Source: Leucosporidium creatinivorum (taxonomy: Eukaryota; Basidiomycota; Microbotryomycetes; Leucosporidiales; Leucosporidiaceae). Taken from it: 64,000 nucleotides of DNA. The notes below the pieces were generated by a model. It had not been told where the DNA came from, did no database searches, and saw nothing but the letters and a program-made list of their open reading frames with translations. Position 1 is the first letter of the stretch. Each line of letters starts with the position of its first letter. The translations under genes and the position numbers were made by a program. The stretch spans positions 1,433,896 to 1,497,895 of the forward strand of contig BCKL01000004.1 in the NCBI GenBank assembly GCA_001600635.1, written 5' to 3'. This document shows positions 32,439 to 45,249 of this stretch, one piece after another.

Positions 32439-35165
32439 TCAGTCTACGCGAATCCTCGAGCTGCGAAGGAGAGCAAGAGGTCAGCTTCAGCTCTTCCATA
32501 GCGCCCGAAGGTGCACGAGCATGATGAGCTGGGACTCACTATATCACCCTTAAAAAGAGATAACAGCTGACAAAGCCGATCGCGCCTGTGATGAAGAAGT
32601 CGAGCAGCGAGATGAGGAGGAGGTAGCCGAGGAAGAGGACCTTGTTGGCGATGCCGGGCAGTTCCAGCATGGTGGCCCAGTAGAAGAGGCCATAGGCTAG
32701 GAGCCAGAAGGCGCTTCCACCGCCTGCGAGGAAGGCTCGCCAATGCCACCTATTAAGCGCGAAGGGAGAAGGTCAGCTCGCCGAACGTCGACCGCGGAAG
32801 GACGAGACAGGCTCACCGGTAGTCCTCGGCGCACAAGTGGAAGTAGCACATGAGGATGGTTGTTGTTGCGGTGGTGAGGGCGACGATGACCGTCGTCAGA
32901 GCGAGGAAGCCGAAGGCGAAGTAGATCTTGGCGCCGAAGAGGCTCTGGAGGAGGTAGGAGAGCTCGATGAAGCCGGCGCCTGTAGTGAAGAAGGATCAGT
33001 GGAGCTCGGAAGCTTTCGACGTGACGACAACGCACCGAAGGGCAGGATGCCGGCGATGAGCGCGGACGGCCATGGCTTGAGCCACCACTCGGTCTGCGGA
33101 ACCTGCCGAGGAATCTGGTTCACTCGTACAGGGTGGCTGATGGCCTGTGGGGAGATAGAGGTCAGCGAGACTCTTCGGCGATGAGGCGTAGAGACACGAA
33201 CCCCCTTCTTCACGCCGAGCCATGCGCCGACGACGGTCAGCGGCATGTTGAGGAAGAACCCTACAAAGCGAGGACATCAGCAGGGTTCATCGACTGAGGA
33301 TTATAACCCTTGAACGCACAAAGAGCGAGGATTGCGAGGAAGGTGCCGAAGGGGACGGCGCCCGAGGAGCCCGAGCCGATGAGGAAGAAGTTGAGGAGGT
33401 GAAGGAAGAGGAAGAGGAAGCTGTATCGAGACAAGCGGGTCAGCGAGGGACCTCAAGAGCCCAGCGCGGAGTCAACTCACCCCGGGAAGAGAACGGCGGT
33501 GAGTCCGATGTTCTTGCGCCACTCCTCACCCTTCAAGGAGGCGAATACTCGGGACGAGACGTATCCCGATATGCAGCCGAAGAGGGTATAGGCGACGAGC
33601 ATGAGGGTCGAGAGGGCTCCTCGATTTGACGGTGAGAGGAAGCCGAGGAGGGCGAAGACGAGCGTGACGGCCGACATAGCGAGCAGCTGCGCTCCGCTTC
33701 CGACCGCTACACTCAACCACATGCGCTTCTTCGGTGGTCGGAACACCTCTCCATGCACGAGCTTCCATCCGAAATCCTCCTGGATGTCCTCGTCCAAATC
33801 GACCTGGTTGTAGCGCGTGATGTCCTTGTTGATGGTGCGGAGGAGGATCATGCCGACCATGAGGCAGAGGAAGGCGGCGATGACGATCGAGTTGATGAGG
33901 GAGAGGACGTGGATCCGAGGGTCGAACACGCGTAGATAGTGGTCGAACCGAGTCCCGAAAGTGGTTGGCGACTCACGCCAGACGACGCTGTATGTGTAGG
34001 CGATCTCGTTTGTCGCCTCTGCGCGGACGACGAAGGGTTGCTCGCCGCTGCATGAAGGTGTCCTGCCGGCTCCGAGCGAGTTGAGACTGTGGTGAGGGCA
34101 GAGTCAGCGCGCCGAGCTCGTCAAAGATCCATCGGCTGTCTCGACTCACCTCCTCGGCCACACCACAGCTCCCACCACTCGATTCCGCACTCCATCAGGC
34201 GAGTGATACTCGAGGAAGATGTCGAAATGGTTATTGATCTGCACCCGCTCGTTGCCGTCCTCTCCTGGACTAGCTTGCGAGCCGAGGGCGAATCCCGCCG
34301 AGTAGAAGAGCTCTTTGGTGACTTCGTCCTGCTTCATCTCGGCTGCTGGAAGGCCGTCGACTAACCAGTTTTGCGAATATGACTCGGCGATGCGCTCGGC
34401 GAGGAAGGCGGAGGAGGTCTTGTCGAGGTAGGAGGTGCAGAGGTGCTGGCAGGAGACGTTCTGCAACATATTGATCTGGAGGAGTGCATCACGGTCAGTC
34501 TTGTTGCGTGAAGGCAGGTGTGAAAGGTAGGAGTCACCTGGAACGGGCTATCCCAGAGGCGATCGCCGAAGAGTGCGCTTCCCAACGACTCGGACTGCTG
34601 TTTCGGTTCGGGCTTGGGCTTGCAAAATCCGAAGCCGTCGTCGTAGTAGTCGTATCTTTGAAGAGTGAGGAGAGATCAGCGAGCTGCTTCAAGCGGAGCG
34701 TGACGACGATGTTGCGCCGAACTCTGGCTCGATTCAACGAAGCAGCCGAGGGATCACCGAGGCGTGCAGTCCCGATACCTCTATACCCCCGCGCACCATC
34801 GCATTCTGTCATCACCCTCTCAGCATCCAGCGTCGACCCTTCGTCCATAGACGCGACCGCCAGTCGTAGCTGGCCCCTTGCAGCTTCCAGCCTCCCTCCT
34901 TCGAAGCAGCTGTAGCTTCAAATGACTCACGACAGCAGACCCTTCATCTCTGACCGTCCACCGAAGGCCTGAGGCGATAGTCGGTTGACGAGGAGTGGTA
35001 CCGCATTGCCAGGCAGGTAATCCTTAGGAGCAGCTCCAGGAAAGTCTATACGGCAGTATGGGGTCAGCTTGAGGTCAGACGGACGTGCTCGGCGCTTAAA
35101 AGCGTACAGAAAGCGCTAGCGAAGGGGATCGCTCCGACGAGCAGCGTCAACGGCCGCAGGATCAT
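32439..35165 (-). CDS. TM9SF/EMP70 nonaspanin membrane protein
   Basis: Nine-membrane-segment protein of the endosome/Golgi system. It starts with a signal peptide (MILRPLTLLVGAIPFASAF). The luminal domain includes PGNAVPLLVNRLSPQ, SCQHLCTSYLDKTSSAF, QINNHFDIFLEYHSPDGV and ATNEIAYTYSVVWR. The membrane block begins after VFDPRIHVLSLINSIVIAAF and contains DLDEDIQEDFGWKLVHGE, VFRPPKKRMWLSVAVGSG and TLFGCISGYVSSRVF. The last helix runs ITGAIGFVSCYLFLRVIY. The GTGAGT donor after the TA of the Tyr codon splices to a final exon, giving YSRIRVD and stop. That reproduces the family's C-terminal Lys/Arg-x-Asp Golgi-retention signal and fixes the 3' end at 32439. About ten introns, no defects seen. Confidence 0.93.
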
Positions 35166-35572
35166 GGCGATTCGATAGCAGAGGGCGATGGAGGGTGATA
35201 GAGCTCCTGTAGGGATCGCCTGCTGTTACTGTCCTTTAGCGAAGTGTCGGCGGGAAGTGCTGCGAATTGGACGGAGGCAGCCTCTGAGCTCTTGAGCTCT
35301 AGCGCTCTCCCGTCGCTTGGCTTCCTGCGCTTTCGTCTTGGGCTTCTCGCTCGACTACGCGGGAGAAGCATACAGGATACGCTCGGACTCGCTGTACTCA
35401 GGTCAAGCCAGCCCTGTACCTCACTCTGCTCTCACGCGGTTCCCCTCGAATCCGCCCTCCATCTCCGGTAAGTCGCCCTTCACCAGGCTTTCGGAAAGCT
35501 GCAGAAGCGCCGAGGGTGGCAGTGAGTCTGTTGACTGATCAGTCTTTCTCCTCTGCTACAGACCCTCTCGCC
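35166..35572. other. Divergent promoter region, TM9SF and F-box
   Basis: Shared upstream region of two divergently transcribed genes. A GTAAGT donor (about 35469) and CTACAG acceptor (about 35561) suggest an intron in the F-box gene's 5' UTR. Nothing else is seen. Confidence 0.4.
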
Positions 35573-36883
35573 ATGCCCAGCAATCGCGCTTCCCGGACTC
35601 GCCAACACCCCCCTTCCTCTCCCTCGCTTCCACACGACGTCCTCGCTCATATCCTCGAATACCTGCGCGTACACGATGATCCGAACCCCCTTCTATCCCA
35701 GGGTCTCAGGACTGCAGACGTCGCTGCCTGCGCCCTCGTCTCCCGAGCCTGGCATGAAGCAGCGAATGAGGAGCTGTACCGGGACTTGACCATCCGGGTC
35801 GAGGCGAGCGATGAGGATGGGGCAGAGTCGGGCGACGGAGCAAGTTCAGACTCGGACGACGCTCGCTGCATGACCACCGATTCCCACCTCTTGGAAGCCG
35901 CCCTCCTCCAATTCCCGCACCTCGGCGCTCGGACTCGCCGAGTGGCCATCTACACGAGGGAAGAGCTAGACGAGGGCACGGTGGAGGTTATCGACGCGCA
36001 AGTTGCCGCGATTCGATCCCTGGGCATCGTACTCTTATGCTGCCCAGGATTAGTGGCCGTCGAGCTTCGGCACTTCGGCTCGGACACCTCTTCCTGCTGG
36101 CCGAACTCGTGGCATGTCGCCGATCGGAAGTGGAGGAGCTCGAGTTTGTGAACACCAAGGACGGTAGTGAGGACGAGAGCCGGTTCGCCAAGCTCTTGTG
36201 CTCGCTGCCTGGGCTCCGCGAGCTGCGGTTTGACGTCCCGTTGGACGCCGACGAGGAGCCCTCGTCGAACGAAGCCAATCCGACGTCTTCCTCCTGCCTC
36301 TCCTCCCTTCAACTCTTCGGCTCGCAATCCGAGGGGGCCCTCCACGCCCTTCCTTCTCGCTTCGCCTCCACCGTCACCACCCTCATGATCTCGGTCGCCC
36401 AACAACCCGATTTGAACCTTTTCCTCCTCGCTCCCTTCGCCACTTTACGCAGCTTCAAGGCCAACTTTCCCGGGAGCACCAGTCTCAACACCCTCCGGCA
36501 CGTCGTCGAGCAGATCAACCTTCTCCCCGAGCTCGACTACCTCTGGCTCAGCATGGGCAATCGTAGGAGCACTTACAGGATCGACGTTGACTTGTCTTGC
36601 CTTCCGATCTCTCTCACCGAGATTTCACTAGTCACTCTCGACTTCCCCTACTCATCGATCGCCCAGCTCGTCGCCTGCCCCTCGCGAGAAGCGTGCAAGA
36701 TCATGTGGAGTGAGGTGAATTGGGATGAGAAGGACCAGCGCAAGATGGACAAGCTGGTGGGTAGGAAGAACCCGCTAAGGTTGCGTTACGTGGTCAGAGG
36801 CTGGTCGTTGGAGCTGTTGGAGGTGAGTTCTCGGCTCGGCGCTGCCTCGAGGAGCGCCTTCGCTGACTTCTGCCTTGCAGTGA
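35573..36883 (+). pseudogene. F-box-like gene with one-base frame break
   Basis: Third F-box-like paralogue. It starts MPSNRASRTRQHPPS, then LPHDVLAHILEYLRVHDDP and ADVAACALVSRAWHEAANEE, the F-box core that was broken in the gene at 31.3 kb. A Ser/Asp-rich acidic insert follows. The frame fails near 36071-36085: LLCCPGLVAVELR should continue into LGHLFLLAELVACRRSEVEE, which is encoded directly downstream one base out of phase. No splice signals lie between. The rest is leucine-rich (LLCSLPGLRELRFDV, SLQLFGSQSEGALHALP, LSCLPISLTEISLVTLD). The last intron ends directly before TGA (36881-36883). Like its paralogue, it is either mutated or an assembly artefact. Confidence 0.75.
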
Positions 36884-37138
36884 TGGGATGAAGATGATCA
36901 AATAGACGTGTAGATGCTATCCAAGCACTTTGATCGCCATCTCTGCAGCCAGTGGAGAGCTCTGCGATGGCTGCTGGACTCGTCGCCGCTCGGCGCTGTC
37001 GTACTTCGCCAAAGCCAAGCTTCAGCCGCCTAATGGGCATCATGACCTGAGACCAATTTGATTTCCGCTCTTTCTCAACCCTTACTCGAGACCTGCCGAG
37101 CCGAGTCCCGCGAACCGTTTGACCCCTCGCGCCACCGC
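36884..37138. other. Intergenic between convergent genes
   Basis: Short 3' flanks of the F-box gene and the tannase gene. Nothing notable is seen. Confidence 0.4.
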
Positions 37139-39478
37139 TCAGTACTTGCACTCGAAGCTATCGGCCGAGTTGGTGTCGCCGCCGATGTAGACTCCCTTCT
37201 GGGGGTAGCTGCAGGTGAGAAGAAGGGTCAGCTCGAACCTCGGCGCTTCGGCGGAGGCGAGCAGAGGCGACTCACGGGCAGAGCTTGCGCTGGAACTGAA
37301 CGCCGAGACGGCGGTCGTCCTCGACGTACTTGCTACCGATGAGCACGTCGGGAGCAATGTCGTTCTCGACCCAATCCATGAGAGCGAGCACCATGTCGTG
37401 ATGGCGATCAAAGACGGCCGAGGTCGAGCTACCGTTGAGTGAGTTGTCGCGCTGGCCTGGTCCTCCGAAGTTGAAGGCCGCCGTTCCACCGCGGCAGTGG
37501 CTGTTGTTGGGGAGAGTGATGAGTGAAGGGCGACGAGGGCGACGAGGACATGAGGAAGTGAGGTAATTGAGCGCGAGAAGTCAGCAATCAAGTGATAAGG
37601 CGCAAGAGAGCGAAAGCGCACTTCATGCCGGGCACTGCGAGGGGCGAAGAGCGTCAACGAAGCTCGAGTCTCCACCGAGAAAGAACGGCGCTCAAACGCA
37701 CCAAGGAACATGCGGTAGGAGTCGTCGAGGTCCTTAGGGTAGCCAAGAGTCTCTCGGACGTGCTCGTAGTACCCTGCAGGTAGCAGTCGTCAGCTATGGC
37801 GCACCTTCGTGGACACCGACCTGCGCCGAAGGAAAATGAGGAGGCTTACAAAGGGTCGATCCGCTAGGAATCAGCGTGTCTGCCATTCCAACGTAGGTGA
37901 TAAGCTTGCCGTGCTTGAGGAAAGGCGCGATATTGCCGTCGATGGCATTCGTTTTGTCGATTTCGTCGGCGAGGGGCAATAACTTGTCCTCGAGCTCGGA
38001 GCGGGAGACGTTGAAGGGCTGGACGGACGTCCTGTTGAGGATCTGATAGTTGAAGAAGTCGGGACCAGGGCCCTGTCATTCAAAGGATGGACACGGTCAG
38101 CGTTGAAGCGTCGAGCCTCCGCCGAGCCCCGACGCGCGAGCACTCACATAGGGAACCCCGTTGACCGAGAAGGCAGGAGACGCCTCGGATCCGGGTTCAA
38201 ATCCAGGGAAGAGCCACTCTCCAGTCGACTCCCTAGTCCTGTTGCTCCAGATCTCGTGCATGGTGTCCGCCTGCTCCTTGATGAGGCAACCCTCCTTCTT
38301 GGCGCCGGCGCAGATGAGGCTGGAGAGGTCGGGCTTGCACAGGCGAGAGTCGAGAATGATGCCGTCCTTCACTCCGTCGAGCTCGTCGCATTGCTTGAGG
38401 ACCTCCTTGCCGATGATGGCGTAGTCGGCAGGACCGAGGAAGCCCGTCGAGTTGAGCCGGTTTATGTACGCATTCACGGCGACTGTAGCGTAGTTCAAAT
38501 GAGTCCACCACTGGGCGGCTGCTCCAGCAATGCTGCCCTCAAAGTCTCCAGGGTACTGCTGCACTTCTCGCAGCGCCTGCTTGCCGCCGGAGGAGCATCC
38601 GAAGAAGTAGGAGGTTGAGGGCGACTCCGAATAGAACGCCTGCATTGCAAAGGGAGCGGTCAGTTTCGGACTAGACTCGATAGTAGTTGTTTCTCCTTCG
38701 ACCACTCACCTTGATGATAGCCTTGGAGTAGACGGCGGTGAGGTGAACGGCTCGGTCTTGGAAGTCCCGGACGACCTCAGGCGCTGATATGGCGAAGGTA
38801 CCATCGCCAGACGTGCCGTTATGTCCTGCGTCGGTGGATGCCACAGCGAAGCCGTCTGTGGAAGCAAGAGTGTCAGCGCCCGCGAGCGCCGAAGTATCGC
38901 CGAGTCGGGACGTTTCGATGACCTACAGTTCTTGATCGGACCCCACATATCAGGATAGTTGACGCCTCCAGCGTCTCCTCCATTGCCGACCATGGCGAAG
39001 CGGCCGTTCCAGGTGTCGGTAGGGAGCCAAACCTCGAATTGAGTCTGCGCCGATTCGAAGTCAGCTCGGCGCTCGAGAAGGGTGGGTAAAGAGGCATACC
39101 TTGGATGAGTTGGACGTGTGGATGTAAGCTCCGAAGCGACAGAAAGCTGGTAGGTGAGGGACAGGTGTGTTGTAGCCCAAAATGGCTGCCGACGGCGAGA
39201 AGGGTCAGCTCGGCTTCTCTGTCGTCGGCGACTGCGGAGCTTACCGGTGGGCTCAGTGAAGTTGGTGCCCTCTGTAGGAAACCAGTCAGCTATGAAGGAG
39301 GTACAGAACAGTCCACGAGCTCACCAGGGTAGTCTTGGGCGACGTAGACCTCGAGGGATGCGAGCTCCTTAGGCGCCTTCTGCCAAAGGGCGGCACAGCG
39401 AGCACTTGAAGTAGGAGCAGCAACGGCCACTCCCGCCAAAGCGAGTACCAGAGGTTGAAGTAGCAATCCTGTGAACAT
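37139..39478 (-). CDS. Secreted tannase/feruloyl esterase family protein
   Basis: Serine esterase of the tannase/feruloyl esterase B family, expected outside the cell and acting on plant phenolic esters. A cleavable signal peptide is clear (MFTGLLLQPLVLALAGVAVAA, 21 residues including the start). Motifs include FEVWLPTDTWNGRFAMVGNG, DGFAVASTDAGHNGTSGDG and the nucleophile motif YFFGCSSGGKQALREVQQY, with the serine in C-S-x-G-G. Others are YPGDFEGSIAGAAAQWW, LLPLADEIDKTNAIDGNI, KLITYVGMADTLIPSGST (catalytic Asp region) and a late HCRGG carrying the catalytic His. Paired cysteines flank Ser and His, as in this family. About ten introns. A CTGGGG hexamer at 39591 fits the short CreA/Mig1 consensus, too weak to claim carbon repression. 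Confidence 0.92.
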
Positions 39479-39947
39479 TCGGGCGAGAAAAGTCGAGCAG
39501 ACGAGAGACGAACAAAGAGGAAAGAGAGAAAGAAGGGCGATGACCGATTTCCGCTTCTTCTCGCCCCCTCGACTCCCCCGTGTACTAAATCTGGGGACTC
39601 CGACCGGTAATCTCGTCCCCCACATCGGCTACTTGCTTCTGCGTACAGACGTCCTTTTCGCCTGCCGTAATCGCGAGAGGCGGCGGCTGAACTTTTAGGG
39701 AAGGGAGGTGGGCAAAACGAGCTAAGCGCCATGGGCGATCGTAAGGCGGGGACGAATGGATCGCTCGTTGCTGTAAGTAGGCTTGTAGCAGCGATAGCTG
39801 TACGAGTAGCGAGTCGACGAGTCGAAGACGGCACTTAGGACGTTAACGAGAAGAAGGCAGAGAGCAGCGCGAGCACAATCAAACGCCGAGCCCCTTCAAT
39901 AGAACGAAATGGTACTGCTATTGAACGTCGAGAGCTAGAAACTACAC
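39479..39947. other. Upstream of tannase, downstream of GCN5
   Basis: Intergenic region containing the tannase promoter and the GCN5 3' flank. No gene or repeat is seen. Confidence 0.4.
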
Positions 39948-42199
<2,252 letters not shown>

Positions 42200-42241
42200 G
42201 GTGAGCTAAGAGTGTGCTGTAGCTGATCAGGTCCCGCGCTG

Positions 42242-42676
42242 ATGGAGGTGAGACGACGAGTGATTTGGCGAGAGGGAGAGCAGCGAAACGCGAGTTCACG
42301 CTCCTTGGCTTCCGCTACATTCGGCTCGTCTCGCTTTCGACTCGCGTACTGGATGGAATCGATTTGGCTAGACTATCACTGGACTCTGCTGCTCGCCTAC
42401 AGCAGCTTCGGGCCCAGCGGCGCGCCTGCCTTCGAGATGTCCTTTCTCGCGCGTGCAGCTGAGCTTTCGAGGCAGTCGCTGAGCTTAAGGGTACGTCCAG
42501 GTGTTCGATGTTTCTATGAGTCTTTGCTGAGCCTCTGCTATTCAACAGAACCAGGCGCCTTATCTGAGCTGCTTCGGCGACCTTCGCCAGTCCAGCGCCG
42601 AGTCGACGTCGCTTCGCACTCTAGCACAACGAAACTCGCTCTCGAGCTCCTCTCAGCTGATCGAAACTCTTACTGA
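42242..42676 (+). CDS. Possible small gene, frame ambiguous
   Basis: Lies between the divergent GCN5 start and the convergent end of the next gene. An unspliced frame of 144 codons is open (42242-42676). A well-formed intron (GTACGT near 42491, GCTGAG, then CAACAG near 42549) would split the locus. The alternative frame upstream of that intron looks like a helix (VLDGIDLARLSLDSAARLQQ) but meets a TGA. I cannot choose a model and recognise no family. A small coiled-coil protein is possible. Confidence 0.3.
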   Translation: MEVRRRVIWREGEQRNASSRSLASATFGSSRFRLAYWMESIWLDYHWTLLLAYSSFGPSGAPAFEMSFLARAAELSRQSLSLRVRPGVRCFYESLLSLCYSTEPGALSELLRRPSPVQRRVDVASHSSTTKLALELLSADRNSY

Positions 42677-42712
42677 AGTCTATGCAACGCATCATTACGC
42701 CTCCCCTACTTC

Positions 42713-44835
42713 TCAAGCCCACTTCTCGGCCCATTTCTTCGCCGCCTCGGGGTACTGCTTCCGCTGCCTCAAGCTGAGCCGAGCCAGCTGGTCCTCCACC
42801 TCTCCCATCCCATCGCTCCTCCCATCTGCGCCACCCCTCGACCGACGACCGCCATCCTTTGCTAGACTGTGCGGATTCCCTCCGCCGCCGCGACGATTCG
42901 CAGCTCGCTGCCGTGCTATGATGGCGGCGGCCCCCGACAAGGGTTGCTGAGAGCTCGGAGGCGGTAGATTCTATGTACGGCGATGTGTGTCAGTACGGGT
43001 TTTGGCGCCCCAGCCCTGCAGCGACTCACAGCGTAGAACTCGGCCTCCTCCCTCTTCCGTCGTTGAAAATCGGCCTGCCTCTGCTCTTTACTGAGGATCG
43101 GTTCGACCAGGGGACGAGGCTCTGCACGCTTGTACTCGTTCCGCGCCCTATGAGACGAGGACTGCTGTCCTGGGTTCATCGTGGCGGGAAGTGAGCGCGC
43201 GGCGCTCGGCGACGAAGCGTGAGAGTTTGGCGAGGGATGCCGAGATTGCGGGTGAGTCTCGGGATACGGGCTGGTACGAGAGCCCGTACTAGACGGGCGT
43301 CGCCTTGCTCCGGGGACGTGGAGATGTGAGCTGGCGAGCGAAGGATGCGATTCGGCGGAGGAGGCTGGTCGCTGAGAGGGGAGCGAGGGAGTGGGGAGGA
43401 AGGGCTCGGCGGTCGGTAGATGTGTAAGAGGGTAGTAAACGTCCTCTTGCGCTGAACTGTAGTGTGAAAGCCCGCCCAAGAAGCGATGCGGAAGGAACGT
43501 CGAAGTGCCCGGGCCGAGATGCTGCTCCTGATCGACGGGGGTGATGTGTGTATTGAAGTAGCGCTCAGCCTCGCCGGGTGAGAGGTCGTGGCTGTAGCAA
43601 CCCTTGACATGTCAGATCTGAGAGCATGGCGCAAGGGTCCACATCCAGCTTACGAGTGCTGGAGAATGGCGTTGGTCTTCTCTTCGGCGTCGAGCATGGT
43701 CCATTCTTGCATTGAGACGCTGTGAGATGTCGTAGAGGTCAGATGCTGTGCGATGCTAGGCTTTGTTCATGCCTCTTACTTGGGCACGATTGACCTGTAC
43801 CGCGAGCGAGGTCAGTTTCGGTCCACGCGGCGGAACCCAATGGGCGACTCACCAGTAGGTACAGAAGCAGCTGATGCTCCAGCAAGAGCTGCATGGGTTT
43901 CCTCCGATAAGAAGAGCTGAGTTGAGTAGAGGCTCGCGATGGCACCTGCACAAGTAATAAGGAGGCCAACGCCGAGTGTCAGCGCCGAGAGCGATTCAAG
44001 TACGATGCGCTTCACCTACGGAACAGTAACCCCGCCTTTTGAGCAGAGGTCACACCCGTGTATAATCTGATGGCCATGCGAGCTCGATGGAGAGCTGTGG
44101 TGAAGGTTTGGCAGCGGGATCGACGAGGCGGCGCCGAGGAAAAGGCCGGGCATCGAGAGATGATGATGTCCGCTTGTGTGGTGAGGTGCGAGAGCTGGGG
44201 CTTGCGTTGGAAAGTCATAAGTAGGTTCTAGCTTGGGGGCTGCAGCTGAGCCGGCCTGCAATGGCTGATGGACCGAGGAGCCCGCCGACCGCCGAGCAGA
44301 ACTCTTGATCGAGTCCAGGAAGCTGGCATAACTTGGAGGGGTCCTGTAGCTTGGCGTGTAGTTACTGTGAGAGTCTTTCGGTCAGCTTCAATTGAAAAGA
44401 TCAGTTGAGGGACGTATCTTACTGCGCACGGAGTACGGCGTCTTCCCTTTCCTTCCTTGGCAGCTCGGTCCACTCTTTCATCGTAGTACTACACAGAGAG
44501 TTCGTCCGAGTGAGCAAAGCCTCGCTCAACTGATCTGGGGATCATCCACTCACTCGGGCTTCATCGACCTGCAGTAAACCGTCGTCAGCTGAGTCGACTC
44601 CAAATCGGCAGGTCCTCGGCGCCCACATACCATTGGTAGCATTGTATTCCCTCTCGGTAGCAGCATGTGCAAGGGTTACCACCCGGTAACAGCCTGTGGT
44701 GATCCGCGACCGGCTGAAGCTCGCAGCTGGGGACACAGGTCAGCGCCGAAGGCTTCTCGCTCGGCGGCCGACCTACTGTAGCGCCCTATCCAGGCAAGGC
44801 TGACACTTGCGAGGATCGAACGAGTAGTATTCCAT
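42713..44835 (-). CDS. Unidentified Cys-rich protein with membrane segment
   Basis: No family recognised. It starts MEYYSFDPRKCQPCLDRAL, spliced to HCELQPVADHHRLLPGGNPC and TCCYREGIQCYQW, giving a cysteine/histidine-rich N-terminal module (CxxC plus CxCC) that could bind a metal. A first conserved-looking repeat follows: MKEWTELPRKEREDAVLRAQ. Next are a low-complexity His/Ser/Pro stretch and a hydrophobic segment (LTLGVGLLITCAGAIASLYS), then a second related repeat, MQEWTMLDAEEKTNAILQHS. The C-terminal half is disordered and ends EDQLARLSLRQRKQYPEAAK with a KWAEKWA tail. Exons join in phase at GTGAGT/GTACGT donors. An upstream in-frame ATG at 44930 would add about 32 residues. A Lys/Glu tryptophan tail resembles no signal I know. 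Confidence 0.65.
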
Positions 44836-45249
44836 TTGTTTCCGAGAGTTTCCAGAGGCGCGCAAAGATGAGAAGGACGTGGGAGAAGTCCAAGAGAAAT
44901 TCAGCCGTCTCGTCGCCGTCTGGGGCATCCTCGGAGTTTCCCCTGACTCGGGCTGCGAAAAGTCGAGTTCTGCATCAGAGCAGAGAGCAGGCGTCAATTT
45001 GACGCAGAGATGAACTCGGATCTACATGTTGTTTTCGACGATGCGAGAAGCGCCCGTCGAGAGAGCACGTCTGCGAAGTCGCCATCGCCGAGCTCGCTTC
45101 GCTCTCTTCCTCGACTCGCGCGATGCGCGCAACCTCTCCCTGGGCAGATCATATTACTAAGACTTGTCACATTCCAGTAGGACCGAAGAAACCGAGAAAC
45201 CGATAGCTAAATGCCAATGCCGAATCCACATCGCCGAGCGATGTACCGT
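44836..45249. other. Intergenic between two minus-strand genes
   Basis: 5' flank of the Cys-rich gene and 3' flank of the aquaporin-like gene. No gene is seen beyond the possible N-terminal extension to 44930. Confidence 0.4.

Noticed and set aside
42945-43480. Plus-strand continuation of the small gene at 42.2 kb through the Cys-rich gene
   Set aside because: It would run antisense through another gene's coding exons and depends on an unlikely long read-through.
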